Positions 26,408 to 34,179 of a DNA stretch of 64,000 nucleotides are shown piece by piece. The translations under genes and the position numbers were made by a program. The stretch's first letter is position 1, and each line of letters starts with the position of its first letter. The notes beneath the pieces are model-generated. The model was given only the letters and a program-made list of their open reading frames with translations, did not search any database and was not told the DNA's origin. The stretch is from PALSA-968 sp964387075 (lineage in GTDB: Bacteria > Bacteroidota > Bacteroidia > B-17B0 > Aurantibacillaceae): assembly GCA_964387075.1 (NCBI GenBank), contig CAYLVB010000005.1, positions 186,001 through 250,000 of the forward strand, written 5' to 3'.

Positions 26408-26983
26408 TTATTTAAATCCATACAAAAGATATAAAGGGAGCTTTAAAATATCAAGTGCAAGGTCTTTGCTTTCCTTTGACTTCCTTTTTTCATAATCAGG
26501 ATCCGGGGAACCATCCGCTTTCCAATAACTCCAGGAACCTGTTTTCTTACCGTAAGTGAAATTCCCCTGGGCCCGCTTTTTGCCGGTCGGGTAATAAAAG
26601 GTCCATTGGCCATGTTTGAGCTTTTTAAAGGTTCCCTCGCGGCTCAGGTGCTGTGTGCTGCCTTTTGGTACCTCGAACCATTCTTTGTATTCCCCCGTTT
26701 TTTTATTGTGAAAACTGGTGGTTTGACCGTCATGTGAATAAGTGGTAACGCTTTGTTCTATCCCAGCCTCGTATAAGACTGATAAACGAACATAGGTAGA
26801 TGTGTCGGTCTTGGTTGGTAAACTATAGAGCACCGCTTTCCCGGTAAAGAGCGCTCCATTATAATAAGCAAGGTCGGATTTCCTGGTGATGTCTTTGCAC
26901 AATACCGTTTGCTGGGCATAGCCGGTAAAAAAGCCCCAGCAAGCCAGCCATGTGATAAAGAAAGAGGTTTTAGAAACTTGCAT
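26408..26983 (-). CDS. Secreted MORN/YwqK-repeat protein
   Basis: 191 residues from ATG 26983, which starts a good signal peptide (SFFITWLACWGFFTGYAQQ). Three MORN-like repeats of the YwqK type occur (AYYNGALFTGKAVLY, GTFKKLKHGQWTFYYPTGKK, GNFTYGKKTGSWSYWKADG). Such repeats are common in Bacteroidota secreted proteins of unknown role. A run of nine G (26399-26407) lies directly after the stop and could be length-variable. Confidence 0.82.
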   Translation of the reverse strand: MQVSKTSFFITWLACWGFFTGYAQQTVLCKDITRKSDLAYYNGALFTGKAVLYSLPTKTDTSTYVRLSVLYEAGIEQSVTTYSHDGQTTSFHNKKTGEYKEWFEVPKGSTQHLSREGTFKKLKHGQWTFYYPTGKKRAQGNFTYGKKTGSWSYWKADGSPDPDYEKRKSKESKDLALDILKLPLYLLYGFK

Positions 26984-27123
26984 GGATATCAAATATATTA
27001 AGAAATATCCGGATTTACACACAGGCGAGTCAGTTTGCTTTTATGCCGCCACAACTTCATCTGAACATCCCAGGCTTAAGATCAATCAAATAAATTGAAA
27101 GGTATGTGAAATTCAATTAAACT

Positions 27124-28041
27124 TTACTGCCTGGAAGGACACTTATGATCTCCATACGTACAAAATACACAACAATCCCCGTCTTTGGGATGCATCACCT
27201 CTCCACACTTTTGGCAGGTATAGGATAGTTGGCACACTTCCGTAGGCAATATTTCCACTTTTCTAAACCCGCATTTAGGACAAGTGACCGCCGAGGTGGC
27301 GGATCTTTCAGGCTTATTACAGCATTCTTCTTTGTCTTCTTTACAGCATGATTCCTGGTTTTTTTCAATTTCCTCCCGGTATTTCATATAGGCTTCGGAA
27401 AGCTCACGTGCTTTCTCCCTTGCCATATACTTAGAAACAAGTTCCTCAACTTCTGTTCTCCATCTTTCTCTTGTTTCCTGGCTACCTAATTCATCTAAAG
27501 TACGAGCCTTGACAAGCTCTCCTTTAAAGTAATTTTCAATTTCGGTTTTCACACTGTCTGCCTGCCTATTATTGAGTAAAGATCTTTCTTTGGCAAAAGC
27601 AACCATTTCATTTGCGATCACACCGGCCTCTTCCAGGCTCAGTTGATCTATATCCATTCCTTTGTACCATTTGTCCTTTTTTAAACTTACTCCCAGATCT
27701 GCAATTTCTTTTTCAACAAGTATTAATTCCGCCTCTATATCGTACTTTTTAAATAGTGGCTGCACCAGGTCTTCGCGCTGTTTTTCATCATCAAATCCAT
27801 TGGTCCAAACGATGGCAATGACTGTTCCTTGCCGGTTTGCCCATGATTCCTGGATCTTATCCTGCTTTTCAGTTTCGAGAAAGAACGGTTTTATCCTACT
27901 GCCACATCCAATTTCGGGAGCAGCACCACAAACCAATGGAACTTTATAAAAAGAAATACGTTGCCCGGAAGTCGATCTGCTTCCGCATGAATAAACAAAA
28001 GCGATAAAGACAACAAGCGCTATTTTTAGAATTGCGTTCAT
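27124..28041 (-). CDS. Lipoprotein with C-terminal GDCCVxC domain
   Basis: 305 residues. A lipoprotein signal (FIAFVYSC) is followed by a conserved-looking Cys segment (KVPLVCGAAPEIGCGSRIKP), an alpha/beta region, a long charged helix with paired Cys (NQESCCKEDKEECCNKPERS), and then a GDCCVxC domain: TCPKCGFRKVEILPTEVCQ...YTCQKCGEVMHPKDGDCCVFC. That domain normally occurs alone as a small protein of about 60-70 residues, sometimes a selenoprotein, near metal-resistance genes. Fusion to a lipoprotein is unusual. It is divergent from the Crp/Fnr gene and probably handles metals, persulfides or oxidants in the periplasm. Confidence 0.8.
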   Translation of the reverse strand: MNAILKIALVVFIAFVYSCGSRSTSGQRISFYKVPLVCGAAPEIGCGSRIKPFFLETEKQDKIQESWANRQGTVIAIVWTNGFDDEKQREDLVQPLFKKYDIEAELILVEKEIADLGVSLKKDKWYKGMDIDQLSLEEAGVIANEMVAFAKERSLLNNRQADSVKTEIENYFKGELVKARTLDELGSQETRERWRTEVEELVSKYMAREKARELSEAYMKYREEIEKNQESCCKEDKEECCNKPERSATSAVTCPKCGFRKVEILPTEVCQLSYTCQKCGEVMHPKDGDCCVFCTYGDHKCPSRQ

Positions 28042-28136
28042 AGCCCAAATTTACTCTACCTACGTATAAAAGCAGTAAAAAACGCATAAAAAAAAGGGGC
28101 AAATTCCTTAAAAATTTCCTTTATTCTAAAAACAGC

Positions 28137-28144
28137 TATCTTTA
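28137..28144 (+). promoter_or_regulatory. -7 element of the Crp/Fnr gene
   Basis: TATCTTTA, one mismatch from TAnnTTTG, eleven bases before the GTG start at 28155. No TTTG is visible at the -33 position. Confidence 0.45.
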
Positions 28145-28154
28145 TACTACCAAG

Positions 28155-28718
28155 GTGGAATCCCTATTAAAATACCTCGAAAAATTCAACCCTCTTTCAA
28201 AGGAGGCTGAGACATCTATTTCCCAAATTTCCCAGCTTGTCAAAGTAAAAAAGAATGAGGATCTACAGCCCATTGGCCATACTTGCAAAACCATCTATTT
28301 CTTAAAAAAAGGGGTTGCAAGGATCTATTATTACAAAGAGGACATTGACATTACGGAGAGTTTTTCGTTTGAAAATAACATAGTAGTGCGCTTTGAGAGC
28401 CTGTTTGCCGGACAACCCTCAAAAAAGGGCATCCAGGCGCTTGAGGACTCGGAATTCATAGCTATTAATGCGGGTCAATTATCTAAACTCTATGATAAGC
28501 ACCCGGAAATTGAACGGATATTCCGGAAAATAAAAGAGGCCGAACTCGTAGGGAACATAAACCGGGTTGAAAGCATTCAATTCAATACTGCCGAAGAGCG
28601 CTACAATAGTCTCATCAAAGAAGCGCCAGATGTCTTAAAGAGGGTTCCTCTAAAGTATGTAGCCTCTTATCTTGGGATCACACCCGTTAGTTTAAGCCGG
28701 ATCAGGGGCTCCCGTTAG
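28155..28718 (+). CDS. Crp/Fnr family transcription regulator
   Basis: 187 residues from GTG 28155. A cyclic-nucleotide-binding-like beta roll occupies residues 25-125 (LQPIGHTCKTIYFLKKGVARIYYYKEDIDITESF, in the style of Bacteroidota Crp/Fnr sensors without a conserved cAMP pocket). A C-terminal HTH (LKYVASYLGITPVSLSRIRG) follows. It has two Cys or fewer and no Fe-S Cys cluster. It lies between the GDCCVxC lipoprotein and the MFS-DsrE-rhodanese operon, whose promoter carries a perfect palindrome at a class II position. It is the likely local regulator. Confidence 0.9.
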   Translation: MESLLKYLEKFNPLSKEAETSISQISQLVKVKKNEDLQPIGHTCKTIYFLKKGVARIYYYKEDIDITESFSFENNIVVRFESLFAGQPSKKGIQALEDSEFIAINAGQLSKLYDKHPEIERIFRKIKEAELVGNINRVESIQFNTAEERYNSLIKEAPDVLKRVPLKYVASYLGITPVSLSRIRGSR

Positions 28719-28734
28719 CTATCGGGATGATTTC

Positions 28735-28778
28735 TTATCATATGATAATTCTTTTGAAATAGGGCTGATATAGCTTTG
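28735..28778 (+). promoter_or_regulatory. Candidate Crp/Fnr operator and promoter of the MFS-DsrE-rhodanese operon
   Basis: A perfect 14-bp palindrome TTATCATATGATAA (28735-28748) is centred at 28741.5. The -7 element TAGCTTTG is at 28771-28778. The distance from centre to the last G is 36.5 bp, the same as at the stress-operon promoters, placing the site near -41.5. There is no well-spaced TTTG -33 element. Confidence 0.7.
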
Positions 28779-28779
28779 T

Positions 28780-30102
28780 ATGTATATGATGCAAAGCCAG
28801 ATCAAATTAGGTCTTAAAGAAAATCTCAGCCAGTTCATGCTCCTGGTTATTGTAAATGCCTTTGTAGGAGGCATGGTTGGCCTGGAACGTACTATTTTGC
28901 CCCAAATAGCCGAGGCTGAATTTCACATAGCCGCTAAAACCGCTATTCTTTCTTTTATTGTTGTTTTCGGAATTGTTAAAGCATTCATAAATTATTTAAC
29001 CGGGCCTCTTGCCGGAAAATTCGGGCGAAAACCCCTGCTTGTTGCAGGCTGGCTGATCGGTATTCCTGTTCCATTTATCTTGATGAACGCCGAAAGCTGG
29101 AATACCATCATTGCTGCCAACATTTTACTTGGAATTAATCAAGGGCTTACCTGGTCGAGTACGGTTCTAATGAAAATTGATCTTGTTGGCGAGAAAGACC
29201 GCGGCTTCGCGATGGGCTTAAATGAGTTTGCAGGTTATGTGGCCGTTGCTGTTGTTGCTTTTCTAACGGGTTGGATCGCGGGAGAATACGGCCTACGTCC
29301 CTACCCATTCTATATCGGCATTGCTGTAGTGTTTACCGGATTAATTACAAGCCTGCTTTTTGTTCGCGAGACCAAACATCATGTCGCCAAAGAAGCGGAA
29401 TCCAACAACATTCCACTTTTAAAAAATAGCTTCTGGGACACAACCCTTTTCGATCGCAATCTTGGATCGGTTACTCAAGCGGGACTCATCAATAACCTGA
29501 ACGATGGCATGGCGTGGGGTTTATTTCCAATTCTGCTTATCAAAAAAGGTTTCTCAATTACAGAGATAGGAATGATTACAGCTACTTATCCTGCCATTTG
29601 GGGTTTAGGTCAATTATTCACAGGAAAAATGGCAGACTTCTTTTGTAAAAAAAGTATGTTGTTCTGGGGTATGCTCATTCAAGGTATTGCTCTTTTACTA
29701 ATGATATTCGCAACAACTTTCCTGCATTTTATTTCCCTCGCCATTGTTCTTGGCTGGGGAACAGCAATGGTTTATCCCACCTTTCTTGCAACCATTGCCG
29801 AGAATACACATCCGCGCGACAGGGCGAAAAGCCTGGGGATATTCAGATTGTGGCGTGACCTTGGTTATGCGCTTGGCGCAATTATAACAGGTGTACTTGC
29901 AGATATGTTCACTATTCAGGCGCCGATAATAGCTATAGCAGCTTTAACGCTCGGATCGGCAATTTTAATTGAGAAAAGGATGCGTTGCAAAACCACTGCC
30001 GTTAAATTAACCCATTGGCTCCTTATTAAGGTCGGACTTAAGAAGGACGAAACAAAGAATGATAACCCGTTAACCAACTATGAAAACACTTATAATCATT
30101 AA
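28780..30102 (+). CDS. MFS transporter
   Basis: About 440 residues with 12 predicted helices. Signature loops include GPLAGKFGRKPLLVAGW after helix 2 and RAKSLGIFRLWRDLGYALG later. The -7 element ends at 28778, so translation probably begins at ATG 28786 or 28789 rather than 28780. The C-terminal tail (KVGLKKDETKNDNPLTNYE) overlaps the next gene by 23 bp. The substrate is unknown. The operon context with DsrE and rhodanese suggests export of a sulfur- or metal-related toxic compound; this is inference. Confidence 0.9.
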   Translation: MYMMQSQIKLGLKENLSQFMLLVIVNAFVGGMVGLERTILPQIAEAEFHIAAKTAILSFIVVFGIVKAFINYLTGPLAGKFGRKPLLVAGWLIGIPVPFILMNAESWNTIIAANILLGINQGLTWSSTVLMKIDLVGEKDRGFAMGLNEFAGYVAVAVVAFLTGWIAGEYGLRPYPFYIGIAVVFTGLITSLLFVRETKHHVAKEAESNNIPLLKNSFWDTTLFDRNLGSVTQAGLINNLNDGMAWGLFPILLIKKGFSITEIGMITATYPAIWGLGQLFTGKMADFFCKKSMLFWGMLIQGIALLLMIFATTFLHFISLAIVLGWGTAMVYPTFLATIAENTHPRDRAKSLGIFRLWRDLGYALGAIITGVLADMFTIQAPIIAIAALTLGSAILIEKRMRCKTTAVKLTHWLLIKVGLKKDETKNDNPLTNYENTYNH

Positions 30103-30433
30103 CGAAAAGCCTGAAGCAAACGAGAAAGCTTACAACGCCATTCGGATAGCGGCTCAATTGCAAAAGGATAATACGGCGAATAAGATCTTTATTTACCTCA
30201 TTGCCGACGGCGTATTTTGTGCCACCGCAAACCAAAAAGGTGAAAAAGAAATTTTGAACGTTGAACAAATGCTTTCCGATGTGATACAAAGCGGCGGGGT
30301 TGTGAAAATGTGTACTTCCTGCGGAAAATCGAGAAACCTGATGGATACAAAACTGATCGCAGGGACGGAATGGACGAATTTAAAGACATTAACCGGCTGG
30401 ATCACGGAGAGTGATAAGGTGATAAATTATTAA
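30080..30433 (+). CDS. DsrE family sulfur-transfer-like protein
   Basis: 117 residues matching the DsrE/DsrF/YchN fold (MKTLIIINEKPEANEKAYNAIRIAAQL; KIFIYLIADGVFCA; VVKMCTSCGKSR). The Cys pair CTSCG sits where the family places its sulfur-carrying Cys. Members act as persulfide carriers in sulfur relay. It starts inside the MFS gene and its TAA overlaps the next ATG (TAATG), so the three genes are translationally coupled. Confidence 0.9.
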   Translation: MKTLIIINEKPEANEKAYNAIRIAAQLQKDNTANKIFIYLIADGVFCATANQKGEKEILNVEQMLSDVIQSGGVVKMCTSCGKSRNLMDTKLIAGTEWTNLKTLTGWITESDKVINY

Positions 30434-32118
30434 TGGCTATAACAAAGAATATAACGGTTGCCGAACTAAATGATCTGAGAAAGACCCGGGAGGTAAGATT
30501 ATTAGACGTGCGGAGCGAAAGTGAGTACAAGCAAAGGCATGTACCCTTTGCAGAGCATTTTCCCATTGATAAAATTGAAGCGGGAAATTTTACCGCCAAC
30601 GGAAACGAAATTATTGTAACAGCCTGCGGAAGCGGTGGAGGGCGTTCTGAAAGATCAGCCACACTTATTGCTGAGAAACTGAACCGCGAAGTGTTCTATT
30701 TAGAGGGTGGGACATTCGGCTGGCTGAAGCAGGCGGATGAAGCTCCAAAAACAAAGGATTCACTTTTACAGAAATTCATACAGGTTGGTCATTTAGAAGG
30801 AGATAGCGCCGAGGAGAAGATAAAGAAATCCTCGCTTCTTCTTATGTCGTTTCCCTTTGCTTTGGCGGGCCTGGTGTGGGGTGGATTGTATTTAATGAAC
30901 GGGTTGACCTTACCCGGTACAATACCTTTCTGTTATGGGATCGTATCTCTTCTTTCTGTAGGACATTTTATGATATCGAAGAAATTCAAATTCTTTCGTT
31001 TCAGCCAGATCCTGTTGATCCTTCTTCTTCCGTTTTTCCTTCAACTATCTCTCGGGGGTTTCATGCCTTCCAGTTCGGTTATTTTGTGGGCGCTCATCTC
31101 TCCTTTAGCCGCTGTGGCCTTTTACGGAGTAAAAAGATCGATCTACTGGTTTGCGGCATTTGTAACGCTGGTGATCGTAGCATTTGCAGTGAATGACATT
31201 TTGCCCGCTTATACCCAATGGGATATTTCGACCAATTTCATTAACTGGCTTTTCTTAATGAATGTGCTGGGTGTGTCTATGCTCATTTACTTTATGCAAT
31301 ATTACTTTGTTGGAAAACAGGCAGAATTGAAAAAAGAAGTTGAAATACAAAATAGCGAGATAGGTGAAAAGAATAAGGAAATAACCGATTCTATAAATTA
31401 TGCTAAGCGTATACAATATACCTTGCTGGCCAACGAAAGTTTGTTGCGCGATAACTTAAAGGATCATTTTGTTCTGTTCAAGCCGAAAGATATTGTGAGC
31501 GGAGATTTTTATTGGGCAACGAGGAAAGGCCATAAGTTCTATTTGGCAGTTTGTGATTCAACAGGTCATGGAGTACCGGGGGCTTTTATGAGCCTTTTGA
31601 ATAGTTCGTTTTTGAACGAAGCGATCAACGAAAAGGGGATCGAGCAACCGAACGAGATATTTAATTATGTGAGAAAAAAACTCATCGAAAGCATATCCCA
31701 AGAGGGAGGAAAAGATGGCATGGACGGTATTTTATTATGCTGGGACACAAGATCTCAAAACCTTTGTTACGCTGCCGCGCATAACACACCTTATTTAATT
31801 AGCGCCGGCAATGGAAAAGAACTGCCGGCCGACAAAATGCCGATCGGGCAAGGGGAACGCATAGAAGATTTTAAGCTTCATGTGCTGACCTTAAAGAGCA
31901 ACGACACGCTCTATCTTTTCACCGACGGTTACGCGGACCAGTTTGGCGGTCCGAAAGGAAAGAAGTTTAAATACAACCACCTTTTTGAATTGCTCACCAG
32001 TTTAAACGATGTTTCGTTTACAGAGCAAAAACGAATTCTTGATGCAACTATCATGGAGTGGAAAGGCAACCTGGATCAAACCGATGATATCCTGATAATT
32101 GGTTTAAAGGTAGCCTAA
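30433..32118 (+). CDS. Fusion: rhodanese domain, six-helix membrane domain, SpoIIE/PP2C phosphatase
   Basis: 561 residues. Residues 1-105 are a rhodanese domain (RLLDVRSESEYKQRHVPFAEH) with loop CGSGGGR, a C-x5-R loop longer than the usual C-x4-R of sulfurtransferases. Residues 135-285 hold about six membrane helices. A coiled-coil linker (IGEKNKEITDSINYAKRIQY) leads to a SpoIIE-type phosphatase with metal residues in KDIVSGDFYW, AVCDSTGHGVPGAFMS, YLFTDGYAD and TDDILIIG, all present. The arrangement suggests persulfide or redox sensing coupled to Ser/Thr dephosphorylation, typically of an anti-sigma antagonist. I know of no described protein with this combination. Confidence 0.88.
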   Translation: MAITKNITVAELNDLRKTREVRLLDVRSESEYKQRHVPFAEHFPIDKIEAGNFTANGNEIIVTACGSGGGRSERSATLIAEKLNREVFYLEGGTFGWLKQADEAPKTKDSLLQKFIQVGHLEGDSAEEKIKKSSLLLMSFPFALAGLVWGGLYLMNGLTLPGTIPFCYGIVSLLSVGHFMISKKFKFFRFSQILLILLLPFFLQLSLGGFMPSSSVILWALISPLAAVAFYGVKRSIYWFAAFVTLVIVAFAVNDILPAYTQWDISTNFINWLFLMNVLGVSMLIYFMQYYFVGKQAELKKEVEIQNSEIGEKNKEITDSINYAKRIQYTLLANESLLRDNLKDHFVLFKPKDIVSGDFYWATRKGHKFYLAVCDSTGHGVPGAFMSLLNSSFLNEAINEKGIEQPNEIFNYVRKKLIESISQEGGKDGMDGILLCWDTRSQNLCYAAAHNTPYLISAGNGKELPADKMPIGQGERIEDFKLHVLTLKSNDTLYLFTDGYADQFGGPKGKKFKYNHLFELLTSLNDVSFTEQKRILDATIMEWKGNLDQTDDILIIGLKVA

Positions 32119-32192
32119 GCGGCGCAGCGGCAGAAAAAGCCCCGGGAGGTTTAAATTCAAGCAAATACAGACCAGATATTTTGAGTATAAAA

Positions 32193-32217
32193 AAAGCGCT
32201 TGAGAATCAAGCGCTTT
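32193..32217 (-). terminator. Terminator after tRNA-Leu
   Basis: Perfect 11-bp stem AAAGCGCTTGA / TCAAGCGCTTT with loop GAA. On the minus strand a T run follows, ending the tRNA transcript. Confidence 0.88.
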
Positions 32218-32224
32218 CTGTTTG

Positions 32225-32309
32225 TACCCGGGACGGGACTTGAACCCGTACGACTGTTAAGGTCACAGGATTTTAAGTCCTGCGTGTCTACCAATTCCAC
32301 CACCCAGGC
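32225..32309 (-). tRNA. tRNA-Leu (UAA)
   Basis: 85 nt, class II with a long variable arm. Acceptor strand GCCTGGG pairs with CCCGGGT (two G-U pairs), D arm TGGTGGAATTGGTAGACACG, anticodon stem-loop GGACTTAAAATCC with anticodon TAA, T loop GGGTTCAAGTCCC. CCA is not encoded. Transcribed together with the upstream tRNA-Gly. Confidence 0.97.
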
Positions 32310-32340
32310 GGTGGTTCTTATTAATAAAGAACTCTTTACT

Positions 32341-32368
32341 AAAAATCCCCTCCTTGGAGGGGATTTTT
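32341..32368. terminator. Symmetric hairpin between the two tRNAs
   Basis: AAAAATCCCCTCC / GGAGGGGATTTTT with a two-base TT centre. A perfect 13-bp stem with A/T runs at both sides can terminate in both directions. It lies one base past the 3' end of tRNA-Gly. Confidence 0.8.
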
Positions 32369-32369
32369 G

Positions 32370-32442
32370 AGCGGAAAACGGGGGTCGAACCCGCGACCTT
32401 AACCTTGGCAAGGTTACGCTCTACCAACTGAGCTATTTCCGC
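32370..32442 (-). tRNA. tRNA-Gly (GCC)
   Basis: 73 nt. Acceptor GCGGAAA / TTTCCGC, D arm TAGCTCAGTTGGTAGAGC, anticodon stem-loop ACCTTGCCAAGGT with anticodon GCC, T loop GGGTTCGACCCCC. CCA is not encoded. Confidence 0.97.
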
Positions 32443-32507
32443 CTAAAACCGGTCGTTTGACCGATCAGGGCTGCAAATGTACTAATTTTTAAAAACCCGA
32501 CAAATTT

Positions 32508-34130
32508 TTATTGCTTCCTAAGCTTCTCCAGGGCTGCCCTAAAAGCTTTGTCATCCTGCAGGATAACCGGAAAATAGGCCTCGTTATCATAGAGGTTGCG
32601 TCCTATCAACGCCTTGATCTGGCTCGCCAGGTATACTGCCGATCGCCTCATTTGTGCCTCATTTTTCTCAACACCTTGTTTTTGGGCATACTCCGCAAAA
32701 ACGTCGAGCATAGAAACCGGTAAAGTGAAATTCTTCACAAAAGCATCTGCATTTTTATAGGCTTTGAACTCAGAGCGATGCTTATCCGCGTAGTTGAAGG
32801 CGAAGTCGCTGATGATGCCTTTAAAAGAAACCTTGTTCAGGTAAGAAGAGCGGAAAGAAGTATCGATAGGAACAAAAACATCAGGCATAATGCCGCCACC
32901 GCCATAAACTGTTTTGCCACCCACGGTTTTAAATTTCAAACTGTCGGCAAAATGAATGCTGTCGGCACTCAGTAATTCTCCGTTCTCGTAGCGCTCATAT
33001 TCTTCGCTGTAATAAGCTTCCAGGCCTTTGCTATATGGTTTTTGAATGGAGCGGCCCGATGGCGTATAATAACGAGCAGTGGTCAAACGCAACGCTGAAC
33101 CATCCGGAATTTCTATCTGCTCTTGAACCAATCCTTTTCCAAAAGAACGGCGACCAATAATGGTGGCACGGTCGTTATCCTGCAAGGCACCGGAAACGAT
33201 CTCACTGGCTGAGGCAGATCCTTCATCGATCAAAACCACAAGCGCCCCGTTCTCAAAACTTCCTTTGTCGGTTGACTTAAATACTTTTTTAGGACTAGCC
33301 TTTCCCTGTGTGTACACTATGAGCATGCCTTTGCTCAGGAACTCATCACAGATATCCACCGCCGCGTTCAGGTAACCTCCGCCATTGCCACGCAGGTCGA
33401 GGATCAGTTTTTTCATTCCCTGCCTGCTGAGCTTGTTGAAGGCCGTTCTGAATTCCTCGTAAGTTGCAGCCGCAAAGCGCGACACCTTGATGTATCCCAC
33501 ACCCGGTTCTGCAATGAAAGCTGCATCCATACTGTAAATAGGAATTTCGCCACGGGTAATGGTGAAATCCAAAAGTTCTTTTACTCCTTCACGCTTGATG
33601 CTTACCTTCACTTTAGTACCCTTCTTCCCACGCAAAGCGTCAAACACTTTTTTGTTCGAGATCTTCACACCGGCCAGGTTCTTTCCTTCTACTTTCACAA
33701 TGCGGTCGCCTGCTTTTACCCCCACGCTTTCTGAAGGACCGCCCTGGATAGGATGCACCACGCAAATGGTGTCGTTCACAATATTGAACTCCACGCCTAT
33801 TCCATCGAAATTACCCTGCAGCGGTTCGTTGATCTGCTGCAATTCGGTTGCGGGAATGTATTCGGAGTGCGGATCGAGCTGGTTGAGCATGGCAATGAGC
33901 GTTTTTTCCTCCAGGTCGCCGCGTTTTACAGTATCCACATAATTCTGTTCAATGAAATCAAGCACATTATCGATCTTGCCCACAGAAGCGTGCGGATTAT
34001 TACCCGAGAATTTTTGCGGGCTGCGCTCACGAAATACCGCCGAACCGATGATGATCCCCACGATCAATAAGCAGCTGTATATAAGTGGGTTCACCCACAA
34101 ACGCTTATTATTTGTTAAATTCTCTTCCAT
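32508..34130 (-). CDS. C-terminal processing protease (S41 family, CtpA-like)
   Basis: 540 residues from ATG 34130 (MEENLTNNKRLWVNPLIYSC). An upstream in-frame reading adds 75 residues that would overlap the divergent promoter, so it is rejected. One N-terminal membrane anchor, a PDZ domain (about 85-165; GPSESVGVKAGDRIVKVEG), and the S41 core with LDLRGNGGGYLNAA, catalytic Ser in GSASASEIVSGALQD and Lys in RRSFGKGLVQE. A tail of about 200 residues follows. Periplasmic protease of the tail-specific type. Confidence 0.95.
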   Translation of the reverse strand: MEENLTNNKRLWVNPLIYSCLLIVGIIIGSAVFRERSPQKFSGNNPHASVGKIDNVLDFIEQNYVDTVKRGDLEEKTLIAMLNQLDPHSEYIPATELQQINEPLQGNFDGIGVEFNIVNDTICVVHPIQGGPSESVGVKAGDRIVKVEGKNLAGVKISNKKVFDALRGKKGTKVKVSIKREGVKELLDFTITRGEIPIYSMDAAFIAEPGVGYIKVSRFAAATYEEFRTAFNKLSRQGMKKLILDLRGNGGGYLNAAVDICDEFLSKGMLIVYTQGKASPKKVFKSTDKGSFENGALVVLIDEGSASASEIVSGALQDNDRATIIGRRSFGKGLVQEQIEIPDGSALRLTTARYYTPSGRSIQKPYSKGLEAYYSEEYERYENGELLSADSIHFADSLKFKTVGGKTVYGGGGIMPDVFVPIDTSFRSSYLNKVSFKGIISDFAFNYADKHRSEFKAYKNADAFVKNFTLPVSMLDVFAEYAQKQGVEKNEAQMRRSAVYLASQIKALIGRNLYDNEAYFPVILQDDKAFRAALEKLRKQ

Positions 34131-34157
34131 CCGCAATAAGGTGCAAAAGTAATTGTT

Positions 34158-34165
34158 TAAATTTG
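34158..34165 (+). promoter_or_regulatory. -7 element of the Rieske-like lipoprotein gene
   Basis: TAAATTTG, a perfect TAnnTTTG match, 14 bases before ATG 34180. It overlaps the region that a start at 34153 would translate, supporting 34180 as start. Confidence 0.6.
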
Positions 34166-34179
34166 AATGGCTAAGTAAA

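Noticed and set aside
32700..34100. Long open frames on the plus strand opposite the protease gene
   Set aside because: Shadow frames with no domain pattern, start context or promoter.
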